Part shown: one piece after another, positions 34,258 through 44,950 of the stretch
How positions within the stretch are numbered: position 1 is the stretch's first letter
How the letters are laid out: each line of letters begins with the position of its first letter
From: Streptomyces sp. NRRL F-2664
Lineage (GTDB): Bacteria > Actinomycetota > Actinomycetes > Streptomycetales > Streptomycetaceae
DNA: 64,000 bases
Reading direction: 5' to 3'
Assembly: GCF_000719345.1 (NCBI RefSeq)
Contig: NZ_JOFX01000003.1
Span: 62,001-126,000, forward strand
Notes under the pieces: model-generated
What the model was told of the DNA's origin: nothing
Database searches by the model: none
What the model saw: only the letters and a program-made list of their open reading frames with translations
Translations under genes and position numbers: made by a program

Positions 34258-35520
34258 TCAGAGGGCGGGGCCCTCGCGGAGTTCCGCGCCGGGGTGCCGC
34301 GCGGACGGCGCGCTGCCTCCACAGGGCGTGGCTGCGGTGGCCCCGGCCGCTGCCACGTGCAGCGAGTACGGGGCGGACGGCGGCGGGGCGGGCAGCCGCA
34401 GAGGTCGGCGGCCCGGGGTGATCGACCCCAGGACGCGGGGGCCGGCGGCCCCGGTGCAGCCGGGGGCGTTGCCGGGGAGGCCGTGCAGGGCGAGGTGGCC
34501 GAGCACGGCGAACGCGTAGGCCTCCTTCGCCGCGGCGGGCAGTCCCAGATCGTCGGAGGCGCGCAGCCGCGTACCGCGCAGTTCGGCGCGGAGCATCGCC
34601 GTGAGCGTCGGATTGCGCACTCCGCCGCCGGAGGCGAAGACCTCGGTGGGAGCGAAGGGGCGCAGCGCCTCGGCGACGGTGCGGGCGGTGAGGCGGGTGA
34701 GCGTGGCAACGACGTCCTGCGGCGGGAGCGGGGCGAACTGCGCCAGGTGGGCGCGGAGGTATTCCCGGTGGAAGAGTTCCTTCCCCGTCGTCCGCGGTGC
34801 GGGCAACCCGTAGTACGGCTCGGCGAGCAGCCGCCGGAGCAGGCCGTCGTGGACCTGCCCGGCGGCGCCGAGCGCGCCGTTCTCGTCGTAGGCGAGCCGG
34901 CCGCCGCTGAGTTCGTGTACGGCGGCGTCGATCAGGGCGTTGCCGGGGCCGGTGTCGAAGGCCACGGGGTCGCCGTCACCGGGCACCACGGTGACGTTGG
35001 CGATGCCCCCGAGGTTCAGGGCGGCGGGCACGCCGGGGCGGTCGCGCAGCAGCATCTGGTCGATCAGGCCGACCAGGGGGGCGCCCTGCCCGCCGGCCGC
35101 GACGTCGCGCGTCCGGAAGCCGGAGACGACGGGACGGCCGGTGGCCTCGGCGATCCAGGCCGGTTCGCCGAGCTGGAGGGTGCCGTGGACCCGTCCGCGC
35201 TCCGCCCAGTGGTACACGGTCTGCCCGTGTGAGGCGATCAACTCGGCTCTTCCCCCGCACAGTTCGCGGTCGGCCAGCAGGGCGAGCCGTCCGAAGGCCT
35301 GCCCGATGCCGGTGTCGAGCCGGCACACGTCGGTGAAGGTGGTGGGTGCGGGCGGCATGGCCTGCGCGAGCGCGGTGCGCAGGTCTGCCGGGTACGGCTC
35401 GCTCACCATGCCGAGCGGGGTCAGGTGCAGGGCGCCGTCGCCCGGCCGGTGGTCGAGGTCGCAGGCGGCGGCGTCCACGGCGTCGTACGAGGTCCCGGAC
35501 ATCAGGCCGATCACTCTCAT
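34258..35520 (-). CDS. anmK: Anhydro-N-acetylmuramic acid kinase
   Basis: 420 residues. The ATP-binding N-terminus GLMSGTSYDAVDAA (about 5-18), HGQTVYHW, FRTRDVAAGGQGAPLV, LNLGGIANVTV, the catalytic FDTGPGN and the GGGVRNPTL segment are diagnostic of AnmK, which phosphorylates and opens 1,6-anhydroMurNAc during peptidoglycan recycling. Its ATG overlaps the TGA of the MHS transporter (ATGA), so the two are translated together. Confidence 0.93.
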   Translation of the reverse strand: MRVIGLMSGTSYDAVDAAACDLDHRPGDGALHLTPLGMVSEPYPADLRTALAQAMPPAPTTFTDVCRLDTGIGQAFGRLALLADRELCGGRAELIASHGQTVYHWAERGRVHGTLQLGEPAWIAEATGRPVVSGFRTRDVAAGGQGAPLVGLIDQMLLRDRPGVPAALNLGGIANVTVVPGDGDPVAFDTGPGNALIDAAVHELSGGRLAYDENGALGAAGQVHDGLLRRLLAEPYYGLPAPRTTGKELFHREYLRAHLAQFAPLPPQDVVATLTRLTARTVAEALRPFAPTEVFASGGGVRNPTLTAMLRAELRGTRLRASDDLGLPAAAKEAYAFAVLGHLALHGLPGNAPGCTGAAGPRVLGSITPGRRPLRLPAPPPSAPYSLHVAAAGATAATPCGGSAPSARHPGAELREGPAL

Positions 35521-36836
35521 CGCAGCGGCTCCCGGTGGTCGTTGCCGCGCAGGGTCGACAGCGCCGCGGCACTGAGGACGCACGCTCCGGCGGCGTAGTG
35601 GGCGGGGGCGGCGGTGTCCGCGGTCCGGGCTGTGAGCGCGGTGATGAACAGGCCGGCGCAACCGGAGAAGACGGCGTTGGCGAGGGCGTAGGAGAGTCCG
35701 AGTCCGGTGCAGCGCACGCGGCGCGGGAACATCTCGGCGAGCATGGCCGGTCCCGGTCCGGCGAGGAGGCCGACGAGCGCGCCGGCCGCGAGCACGGCCG
35801 CGGCCCGGACCTGCGGGGACGCCCCCGGGGACTGGAGCAACTGCAGGAGCGGGAAAGCGAGTACGGCGACGCCGAGCGCACCGGCGAGCATCACGGGGCG
35901 CCGGCCGATGCGGTCGCTGAGGGCTCCGGCGGGCAGGATCGCCGCGGCGAAGCCGAGGTTGACGAGGGTGGTGGCGAGCAGTGCGTCGCGGAAGGACGCG
36001 CCCGTCGCGGTCTGGAGGTGCGACGGCAGTACGACGAGGAAGGCGTATCCGGCTGCCGACCAGCCCATGATCCTTGCGATGCCGAGCACGACGGCACGGA
36101 CCTGCTCGCGCAGGTCGGTCGGGCCGGTCACCGCGGGTGGGCCGTCGGGGGGTGCGGGGGGCGTGTCCGGGGGTTCCTGCAGCGCCGTACGCAGCCACAG
36201 CGCGACCGTTCCCAGGGGCAGGGCCAGCAGGAACGGGATCCGCCAACCCCAGTCGTACAGCGCTGCGGCGGGCAGGAGCGCGGCCAGGGCGGCTGCCGTA
36301 CCGGCGCCGGCCAGCAGTCCGAGGGCCACGGTGAAGGACTGCCACGCGCCGTAGAGGCCGCGCCGGCCGGGCGGTGCGTACTCCACCATGAGTGACACCG
36401 CGCCGCCGAACTCCCCGCCTGCGGACAGCCCTTGGAGCACCCGGAGGAATGTGAGCAGCCAGGGGGCGGCGGCGCCGATGTCGGCGCGCGTGGGCAGGAG
36501 TCCGATCAGGGTGGTGGCGAGCGTCATGAGGCCGATGACGAGGACGAGGGTGGGGCGGCGGCCGAGGCGGTCACCGATGCGGCCGAACACGAGCGCGCCG
36601 ACGGGCCGGAAGAAGAAGGCGAGGGCGAACGAGGCGTAGGTGGCGACCAGCGCTTCGGCTGCGCCGCCGTGGCTTTCCGGGTGCGGGGTGAAGAAGTTGG
36701 CCGCGATGACGGTGGCGAAGCAGCCGTAGACGCCGAACTCGTACCACTCGACGAGGTTGCCGGCCGAACCGGCGATCAGGGCCCTGCGGGCGACGGCGCG
36801 GGGCGGTGGCGCCGGGAGCAGTTCGGTCGGGGTCAC
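35517..36836 (-). CDS. MFS transporter, metabolite:H+ symporter (MHS) type
   Basis: 439 residues, about 12 TM helices. The MHS/proline-betaine-like features are AGSAGNLVEWYEFGVYGCFATVIAANFF, RPVGALVFGRIGDRLGRRPTL, LRVLQGLSAGGEFGGAVSLMVEY and LSDRIGRRPVML. GTG start without a clear ribosome site. Since it is translationally coupled to AnmK, uptake of an anhydromuropeptide-derived sugar or related cell-wall fragment is a reasonable guess, although known MHS members carry organic acids and osmolytes. Confidence 0.88.
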   Translation of the reverse strand: MTPTELLPAPPPRAVARRALIAGSAGNLVEWYEFGVYGCFATVIAANFFTPHPESHGGAAEALVATYASFALAFFFRPVGALVFGRIGDRLGRRPTLVLVIGLMTLATTLIGLLPTRADIGAAAPWLLTFLRVLQGLSAGGEFGGAVSLMVEYAPPGRRGLYGAWQSFTVALGLLAGAGTAAALAALLPAAALYDWGWRIPFLLALPLGTVALWLRTALQEPPDTPPAPPDGPPAVTGPTDLREQVRAVVLGIARIMGWSAAGYAFLVVLPSHLQTATGASFRDALLATTLVNLGFAAAILPAGALSDRIGRRPVMLAGALGVAVLAFPLLQLLQSPGASPQVRAAAVLAAGALVGLLAGPGPAMLAEMFPRRVRCTGLGLSYALANAVFSGCAGLFITALTARTADTAAPAHYAAGACVLSAAALSTLRGNDHREPLR

Positions 36837-36959
36837 CCGTGCTGCGTGCCCGCTCGGGGGCGGGCCGATGCCTGCCGGGGGCCCGATTCAGCACATCGGC
36901 GGTGGTATGACGATCATCATTCATGATCATCTCTAATCGAACGCAAAATCGGGACAAAT

Positions 36960-37080
36960 TGCACCGTGTCCGATGCGTCCGGGACGGGGCGTGCGGGAAA
37001 ACTGGTCCGCCGTCAGAGCCAAGACGACTGCCACCGAGAACAGGACCAGGCCGCTGATCTGAATCGTCGCCTGCCAACCG
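36960..37080 (-). pseudogene. Possible remnant of a small membrane protein gene
   Basis: In one minus-strand frame the sequence encodes IQISGLVLFSVAVVLALTADQF, a convincing TM segment, then GRIGHGAICPDFAFD and stop. This resembles the N-terminal part of small Streptomyces membrane proteins that start MxQISGxVL. There is no start codon in place and the rest is missing. It overlaps the 5' region of the NlpC/P60 gene. Confidence 0.25.
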
Positions 37081-37097
37081 ATTGCGGAGGTGTCACG

Positions 37098-37595
37098 ATG
37101 TCCTGCTCCAGGACCGACTTCCGAAAGGCCCTCAAGGGCACTTGTCCGACCGGCTGTTGCCCCCGAGCACGCGCCGTCTTCTGCATACTGCTCCTCGCGG
37201 CCGGCGCTCTGGCCGGCCCCGTCGACCCGGCCCACGCGACACCGTCGTACGGCGCGAAAGCCGTCGCGGTGGCGGCCTCCAAACAGGGCTCGCCGTACGC
37301 CTACGGCGCCACCGGCCCCAGACGCTTCGACTGTTCGGGCCTGACTCTCTACGCCTTCAAGAAAGCCGGCAAGCGCCTCCCGCGCACGGCCGACCAGCAG
37401 TACGAGCACACCCGCCACATCCCCAAGGCCGATCGCACGGCCGGTGACCTGGTCTTCTTCCCCCGGGGAGCGACCATGACCCACGTCGGCATCTACGCCG
37501 GCGACGACCGGATCTGGCACGCTCCCCGCCCCGGCACGACCGTGCGACTGGAGCGCATCTGGAGCGACGCCGTCCGTTACGGACGCGCCACCTGA
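37098..37595 (+). CDS. Secreted NlpC/P60 peptidoglycan hydrolase
   Basis: 165 residues, one NlpC/P60 domain. Signal-type hydrophobic segment 26-40, then Cys79 in FDCSGLT, His129 in MTHVGIY and third catalytic residue His141 in WHAPRPG. GGAGG lies seven bases before ATG 37098. Family members cut gamma-D-Glu-diaminopimelate bonds in stem peptides. No c-di-AMP (ydaO) riboswitch, often found before such genes in Streptomyces, is recognisable in the 260 bases upstream. Confidence 0.9.
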   Translation: MSCSRTDFRKALKGTCPTGCCPRARAVFCILLLAAGALAGPVDPAHATPSYGAKAVAVAASKQGSPYAYGATGPRRFDCSGLTLYAFKKAGKRLPRTADQQYEHTRHIPKADRTAGDLVFFPRGATMTHVGIYAGDDRIWHAPRPGTTVRLERIWSDAVRYGRAT

Positions 37596-37694
37596 TCCGC
37601 CGCCCGAACCACCCCCCGTTCGCACCGTGTTCGCGTGCACCGCCTGACCGGCCGTTGCTGCCGCACGCGCGTGTGACCGTCGACCGACCCCTGG

Positions 37695-37714
37695 CCACCG
37701 ATCCTTCTCGGTGG
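37695..37714. terminator. Short hairpin after the NlpC/P60 gene
   Basis: CCACCGA (37695-37701) and TCGGTGG (37708-37714) pair perfectly around TCCTTC, between convergent genes. Modest stem length, so the terminator role is plausible rather than certain. Confidence 0.45.
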
Positions 37715-37755
37715 TACGCGTGGCCCGGAGGCGGACGACGGCAGGCACAGTCACG

Positions 37756-37992
37756 CTAGTGCAGCCGCCAGGTGAGTTTCCCGCCGCCGACCCAGCGGAC
37801 CGAGTCCGGGTCGTCGAGGTCGTGGATGGTGATCCCCGCGTCCGCGGCAGCCAGGATCACATCGGTCATGGACGTCGCCATGCGGACCACCTCCCCGTCG
37901 ATCTCGACGATCCGGAAGGGCGGGTCACCGGGCTGCACCCCCAGGACGGTGACCCGCGCCGTGGACATGTACGGGCTCATGCTCTCTGTCAT
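37756..37992 (-). CDS. Small conserved-looking hypothetical protein
   Basis: 78 residues from ATG 37992. The core reads TARVTVLGVQPGDPPFRIVEIDGEVVRMATSMTDVILAA, then ITIHDLDDPDSVRWVGGGKLTWRLH. It looks like an alpha/beta domain with an acidic patch and no known motif. Codon use is strongly GC3-biased, supporting a real gene. Several in-frame ATGs (MTES, MSPY, MSTA) lie close together, so the start is uncertain. Confidence 0.6.
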   Translation of the reverse strand: MTESMSPYMSTARVTVLGVQPGDPPFRIVEIDGEVVRMATSMTDVILAAADAGITIHDLDDPDSVRWVGGGKLTWRLH

Positions 37993-38159
37993 GCGGAAAT
38001 CGTTCCACGCCGACCCCTGCGCCGCTCCTCCGGCGGCCCGGGGGTGCACCAACCCAACCGAAGTGGTCGATATCCGCGCAGGTCACAGCCTCGCGGATGC
38101 GACCCGGTGGATCATCGGCAACCCTTGCCGTGGGGGAAATGACGCAAAGGAGGACCAAC

Positions 38160-38354
38160 ATGTCGATGATGGACAAGCTCAAGCAGATGCTGCGCGGTCA
38201 CGAGAGCAAGGCCGACCAGGGCATCGACAAGGCCGGCGACTACGTCGACGGCAGGACCCAGGGCAAGTACAGCAGGCACGTGGACACCGGCCAGGACAAG
38301 CTCAAGGAGCAGCTGCGCCGCGACCAGGGGAACCCGCCCCCGCCCCAGGCCTGA
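38160..38354 (+). CDS. MT0933-like antitoxin family protein
   Basis: 64 residues, highly charged: MSMMDKLKQMLRGHESKADQ, GIDKAGDYVDGRTQGKYSRHVDTGQ, ending in a Pro-rich tail. This matches the MT0933/Rv0909 antitoxin family widespread in actinobacteria. The AAAGGAGG site before ATG 38160 is one of the strongest in the window. No toxin gene lies beside it, so whether it acts as an antitoxin is open. Confidence 0.8.
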   Translation: MSMMDKLKQMLRGHESKADQGIDKAGDYVDGRTQGKYSRHVDTGQDKLKEQLRRDQGNPPPPQA

Positions 38355-38435
38355 CCCGCCGCCCGGCGCGCCCCCTTCCACGCCCCCCTCGTACCCGACG
38401 CCGGCCTCCCCCGCGAGCCGGCCCGAGCGACGACG

Positions 38436-39269
38436 TCAGCCGGGGAAGGTGCCGTGGCGGCCGGCTCCGGCCGCAAAGCGGTCGGCGCCGGCCTGCGTCT
38501 CGCCGGCGGTCAGGGGTACGAGCCCGTGCCGGTGCTCGGCCGCCAGGGCCTCCCGCTCCTCCAGACCGTACTGTTCGTGTACGGAGAGACGGTCGTGGCG
38601 CAGGCACAGCTGCGGGAACCCGGCAATCTCGTGCGCGAGGCGTTCGGCCTGACGCCGGGCCTCCCCTGCGGGTACGAGGCGGTTGACCAGCCCCATCCCG
38701 TGGGCCTCCGCGGCCGTCACCGGGCGGCCGGTCAGGATCAGGTCCATGGCACGGCTCTCGCCGATCAGGCGCGGCAGCCGTACGGTGCCGCCGTCGATCA
38801 GCGGCACGCCCCAGCGGCGGCAGAAGACGCCGAGGGTCGCGCCCTCCTCGGCGACCCGCAGGTCGCACCACAGGGCCAGCTCCAGGCCGCCCGCCACCGC
38901 ATGGCCGCTGATCGCGGCGATCACGGGCTTGGTCAGCCGCATCCGCGTGGGGCCCATGGGCCCGTCCCCGTCGGGCCGCACCCGGTTGCCGCGGTCGGTC
39001 CCGACGGCTTTCAGGTCCGCGCCCGCGCAGAACGTACCGCCCGCTCCCCACAGGACGGCGACGGAGGCCTCGTCGTCCGCCTCGAAGGCACGGAAGGCGT
39101 CGGCGAGCCGGGACGCGGTCGGGCCGTCGACCGCGTTGCGGGCCTCCGGACGGTCCAGGATCACCGTCGTCACGGGACCGTCCCGTTCGATCCGGACGGC
39201 GGAGGCCGGTGCTGCGGGAGGGGCCGCCGCGGTGGGCGTGGTTCCCGGTGCTGCGGAGGACATGGCCAC
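38436..39269 (-). CDS. Enoyl-CoA hydratase/isomerase family protein
   Basis: 277 residues of the crotonase fold. VRIERDGPVTTVILDRPEARNAV, then AVLWGAGGTFCAGADLKAVG (oxyanion-hole strand), ISGHAVAGGLELALWCDLRVAEEGATLG, and ILTGRPVTAAEAHGMGLVNRLV. The GTG at 39269 is chosen because GGATGGAG is well spaced; an ATG two codons later is also possible. In the catalytic region LGVFCRRWGVPLIDGGT one of the two usual glutamates is not clear, so hydratase activity is not assured. Confidence 0.9.
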   Translation of the reverse strand: MAMSSAAPGTTPTAAAPPAAPASAVRIERDGPVTTVILDRPEARNAVDGPTASRLADAFRAFEADDEASVAVLWGAGGTFCAGADLKAVGTDRGNRVRPDGDGPMGPTRMRLTKPVIAAISGHAVAGGLELALWCDLRVAEEGATLGVFCRRWGVPLIDGGTVRLPRLIGESRAMDLILTGRPVTAAEAHGMGLVNRLVPAGEARRQAERLAHEIAGFPQLCLRHDRLSVHEQYGLEEREALAAEHRHGLVPLTAGETQAGADRFAAGAGRHGTFPG

Positions 39270-39448
39270 GGCGAAGCTCCATCCGTCGGGTGGGAGGGTG
39301 CGCAGACCACTCTGGCGCACGCGCACGGGCCGCACGAGAGGGCCGCCCGCCGCCCGCCACCGGCCCGGACCCGCACGTTCGGAGCGGGTCGAACGGGGTA
39401 GACGACCTGTCCGGATCCGATGACGAGACCCAGGCAGTGAGACCCGAG

Positions 39449-39670
39449 ATGTCCCAGTGCAAGATCCCCGACTACCGCACCGGCCACCGCGGCCGCCACT
39501 GGACCCATGCCCTGCGCAGTGCGCAGCGGGCCGGCGCGGTCATCGTTACGGACGACACGCGCGAGCCGGTCGACTACGCCCACGACACCACCGGTCCCGG
39601 CCGCTTCCGCCCCTGGATCACCTCGGCCGGCGAGCGCTACGACAGCCATGACGTCCACCCCGAGTGGTAG
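39449..39670 (+). CDS. Small hypothetical protein
   Basis: 73 residues: MSQCKIPDYRTGHRGRHWTH, AGAVIVTDDTREPVDYAHDT, TGPGRFRPWITSAGERYDSH, then DVHPEW. It is compact and rich in His, Arg, Asp and aromatic residues, with clean GC3 codon use. I recognise no family. No obvious ribosome site. It converges on the Fur gene with a 15-base gap. Confidence 0.55.
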   Translation: MSQCKIPDYRTGHRGRHWTHALRSAQRAGAVIVTDDTREPVDYAHDTTGPGRFRPWITSAGERYDSHDVHPEW

Positions 39671-39685
39671 CTCCGCGCCCTGGCG

Positions 39686-40114
39686 TCACGCGTGCGGCGG
39701 AGCCGCCGTGCAGGAGGGGCAGAGCCCGCGGTAGACGATCTCGACGTCGGACACGGCGAAACCGAAACGCTCCTGCGCGGGCAGGCCGGCCAGCGGGTCG
39801 CCGGTCGGCCGGACGTCGCGGATGAGGCCGCAGCCGGAGCACACCAGGTGCTGGTGGGGGCGGTGCGCGTTCGGGTCGTAGCGCTTGGCCCGCCCGTGCG
39901 CGGAGAGTTCCGCGACCTCACCGAGGGCGACCAGCTCGCCCAGCGTGTTGTATACGCTCGCCCGGGAGATCTCGGGCAGCGCCTGGGCCGCGCGGGCGTG
40001 CACCTCGTCGGCGGTGAGGTGCACGTGCTCGCCGTCGAGGACCTCCGCGACGACACGCCGCTGGGACGTCATGCGCCAGCCACGCACCCGCAGCCGCTCC
40101 AGCAGGTCACTCAT
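39686..40114 (-). CDS. Fur-family regulator (peroxide-sensing FurA/CatR type)
   Basis: 142 residues. Winged helix (RMTSQRRVVAEVLDGEHVHLTADEVH, ISRASVYNTLGELVALGEV), the regulatory His-rich HRPHQHLVC and two structural zinc CxxC pairs (C92/C95, C132/C135). It is divergent from katG. Fur proteins linked to katG in Streptomyces (FurA, FurS, CatR) repress it until oxidised by peroxide, which is the likely role here. In well-known cases the two genes are in the same direction, so the divergent layout is a variation. Confidence 0.9.
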   Translation of the reverse strand: MSDLLERLRVRGWRMTSQRRVVAEVLDGEHVHLTADEVHARAAQALPEISRASVYNTLGELVALGEVAELSAHGRAKRYDPNAHRPHQHLVCSGCGLIRDVRPTGDPLAGLPAQERFGFAVSDVEIVYRGLCPSCTAAPPHA

Positions 40115-42623
<2,509 letters not shown>

Positions 42624-42637
42624 CGCGAAGTCCCGGG

Positions 42638-42668
42638 CCCGGCCGGCTGCGCGCAGCGGCCGGCCGGG
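42638..42668. terminator. Hairpin after katG
   Basis: CCCGGCCGGC (42638-42647) pairs with GCCGGCCGGG (42659-42668) between convergent katG and the Ser-rich protein gene. GC-rich, no T-run. Confidence 0.7.
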
Positions 42669-42683
42669 ACCTCGGGCGGTGTG

Positions 42684-43208
42684 TCAGAGGGAGCTCTTCG
42701 ACGCCGTGGAGACGACGCACTCCTTGTACTCGCTTCCGTCGCCCTTGCCGGTGTACGGCGTGGTGGCCTCGGTCTGCTGGGACGCGCCCGCCTTGACCTT
42801 GAGGCCGCTCACCCGGGCCTGGGCCGCGACCGCGCTGGATCCGGCGGCCGGGTTGAACTTCATGGTGATGTTGTAGGCCTGGTCCAGCGAACCGCTGTTG
42901 GTGACGGTCAGCCGGGCGACCAGGTTCTTGCCGGTACTGTCCAGCTTGCAGCTGTCGATCCGGATGTCGCGCTCGGCCTTGTCCCTGCTGGTACCGCCGG
43001 TGGTGGTGGTGCCGCCGGAACTGCTGCTCGAACCGCTGGTACCACTGGTGCTGTCGGTGCCGCCGCTGGTGCTGCCGCCGGAGCTGCTGGAGCTGGAGCT
43101 GGAGCTGCTGCCGCCACTGCAGCTGCCGCCGCCGGAACCGCGGGCACCCGTCAGCGCGACGATGGCGATGCCGAAGACGGCTATTGCACGGACATGACGA
43201 AACTTCAC
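42684..43208 (-). CDS. Secreted or membrane-anchored Ser-rich protein
   Basis: 174 residues from GTG 43208. A hydrophobic N-terminus (VRAIAVFGIAIVALTGARGS) is followed by a roughly 60-residue linker almost wholly of Ser, Gly and Thr, and a C-terminal domain of about 95 residues (IRIDSCKLDSTGKNLVARLTV, AYNITMKFNPAAGSS, KECVV) that looks like a beta-sandwich with a possible disulfide. The family occurs in Streptomyces but I know no function. The linker suggests a cell-wall-spanning or surface protein. Confidence 0.78.
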   Translation of the reverse strand: MKFRHVRAIAVFGIAIVALTGARGSGGGSCSGGSSSSSSSSSSGGSTSGGTDSTSGTSGSSSSSGGTTTTGGTSRDKAERDIRIDSCKLDSTGKNLVARLTVTNSGSLDQAYNITMKFNPAAGSSAVAAQARVSGLKVKAGASQQTEATTPYTGKGDGSEYKECVVSTASKSSL

Positions 43209-43332
43209 GTGTGAACCCCGTTGGAATGTCAGAAACCGAAAGACGCCCGCCTTGACGAGCACACGTCACCCTAACAGCGGATTCGGACAACGCTGTTTCG
43301 CCACACCGGCGCCCTGAGGCCCACGCCCACGG

Positions 43333-43953
43333 TCAGCCGGGGTCGACGACGAGGTCGGCGCGGTGGCGTCCCGGGGCCACGAGTCGGGCGTTCGCCTCGT
43401 CCGAACGGGCCACCCAGGCCCGCGCCTCGGCCGGTTCCCTGCCGTGCCGCACATGCCGTTCGACCAGGCGCCCGACGCGCCTGCCCTCCGGCGGGGCGCA
43501 GTACCAGGTCTCGTCGAGCAGCGGCCGGACCTCGGCCCACTCCCCCGCGTCGTGCAGCAGGTAGTTCCCCTCGGTGATCACCAGCGGCACCTCCGCAGGC
43601 ACGGCGATGCTGCCGGCGATCGGCTCCTCCAGGGAGCGATCGAAGGCCGGCGCGTAGACGGTGGCGCCGCCGGATGCGCGCAGCCGGTGCAGCAGCGCCA
43701 CGTACCCGGCCGCGTCGAAGGTGTCCGGTGCGCCCTTGCGGTCCGCCCGGCCCAGCCGGTTCAGCTCGGCCTGGGCGAGGTGGAAGCCGTCCATGGGGAC
43801 GACCACCGCGGAGTGCGGACCGAGCGCTTCGGCCAGCCGGGCGGCGAGGGTGGACTTGCCGGCACCGGGCGGCCCGGTCACGCCGAGGATCCGCCGACCA
43901 CCCCGGGCGGCCAGCGCGGCCGCCCTCTCCACCAGCTCCGCCGTCGTCTGCAC
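43333..43953 (-). CDS. P-loop nucleoside/sugar kinase-like protein
   Basis: 206 residues with Walker A GPPGAGKS (27-34), VVPMDGFHL (substrate Asp), KGAPDTFDAAGY and ITEGNYLLHDAGEW (Walker B-like). This is the uridine kinase/pantothenate kinase-like group often annotated nucleoside/nucleotide kinase. GTG 43953 is chosen with AGGA about nine bases upstream. Some relatives phosphorylate fructose or pantothenate; the substrate is not decided by sequence. Confidence 0.88.
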   Translation of the reverse strand: MQTTAELVERAAALAARGGRRILGVTGPPGAGKSTLAARLAEALGPHSAVVVPMDGFHLAQAELNRLGRADRKGAPDTFDAAGYVALLHRLRASGGATVYAPAFDRSLEEPIAGSIAVPAEVPLVITEGNYLLHDAGEWAEVRPLLDETWYCAPPEGRRVGRLVERHVRHGREPAEARAWVARSDEANARLVAPGRHRADLVVDPG

Positions 43954-44051
43954 GTGCGTATCCTGCCCGACGGCGCGACTGCGGAGGAGTGCGCGCACGG
44001 AGCAGCGCAGCCGCCCGCCGCGTCGGCGCCCGCGCACTCTCCGCCGGTTCC

Positions 44052-44885
44052 TCAGGGTGCCGCGGGCTTGCGGCCCCACGCCGTGAGCATTCCCGGCGAC
44101 AGGCCGGTGCGGTCGGAGGCGGCCAGGTGGCGCAGGGCTTCGTCGAGTCCGTCGTCGTCGACGATGCCGGTGCCCACCATGGCGTCGCGGGCACGCTCCC
44201 AGGTGTCCGCCCAGAACCGGCTGATCGGGCTGCCCGGCAGGAGGGGCGGTACGTGGATCTCCGCGGCCACCCCTTCCAGGCCGGCGTCGCGCAACAGCTC
44301 CGGGTGATGCGGCACTTGGGTGACGTCCGTGCCGATGGTGTGGCGCAGGCCCTGCCACATGGCCCGCATGGCGCGGGTGTACGGCGTAGGCGGAGCCGAG
44401 TCCGTGGTCAGGTCGACCGCGTCGCTGATGACCAGGACGCCGCCGGGGGCGAGGAGTTCGCTCAGTCGGGCGACCATGCTGCGCGGGGAGGGCAGGTGCA
44501 TGAGCACGAATCGGGCGTGGACCAGCTGGAAGGGGCCTGCGGTGAAACCGGCGGTGGTGACGTCCGCCTGGAGCACGGTCAGTCCGGCCGTGGGATGTTC
44601 GGCGAGGAAGCGCACGTCGCGGTCGACGGCGACGACCTCCGCTACGCCCGCTTCCGCGAGGAGGCGGCGGGCCACCGTGCCCGTTCCCGCCCCCACATCC
44701 AGGCAGCTCCAGCCGGGGCCCGCTCCCAGTGCGCGGAGCCGGGCCATGGTGGTGTCGTCGTAGGTGAGGGCGCCGAGGTCGATCCGGTCGCCCTCGCCGC
44801 CCCGGTCGGGCCGGAAGACCTGCTCGCCGTAGCGTCCCCCGGCCGGGGATCCGGCGCCGGCCGGCGGCGTCCCTGTGTCTGCCAT
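44052..44885 (-). CDS. SAM-dependent methyltransferase
   Basis: 277 residues. SCLDVGAGTGTVARRLL is the SAM loop, VVAVDRDVRFLAEH the acidic loop, LQADVTTAGFTAGPFQLVHARFVLMHLPSP motifs II-III, and LLAPGGVLVISDAVDL the post-core. The N-terminal YGEQVFRPDRGGEGDRID resembles that of quinone- or polyketide-type methyltransferases. It precedes the kinase gene on the same strand by 98 bases. Substrate unknown. Confidence 0.88.
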   Translation of the reverse strand: MADTGTPPAGAGSPAGGRYGEQVFRPDRGGEGDRIDLGALTYDDTTMARLRALGAGPGWSCLDVGAGTGTVARRLLAEAGVAEVVAVDRDVRFLAEHPTAGLTVLQADVTTAGFTAGPFQLVHARFVLMHLPSPRSMVARLSELLAPGGVLVISDAVDLTTDSAPPTPYTRAMRAMWQGLRHTIGTDVTQVPHHPELLRDAGLEGVAAEIHVPPLLPGSPISRFWADTWERARDAMVGTGIVDDDGLDEALRHLAASDRTGLSPGMLTAWGRKPAAP

Positions 44886-44950
44886 GGGGCAATTGTCCCC
44901 TCGATCGGCCCCGCGCGCCGGACCGGGACGGGCGGCCCGGATCGGTGGTG

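Noticed and set aside
36837..37097. ydaO (c-di-AMP) riboswitch before the NlpC/P60 gene
   Set aside because: I looked for the conserved ydaO elements that often precede such Streptomyces genes and found none; the region instead holds a TM-coding remnant.
38160..39670. Toxin-antitoxin pair with the antitoxin-like gene
   Set aside because: The neighbours are an enoyl-CoA hydratase and an unrelated small protein; no toxin fold is visible.
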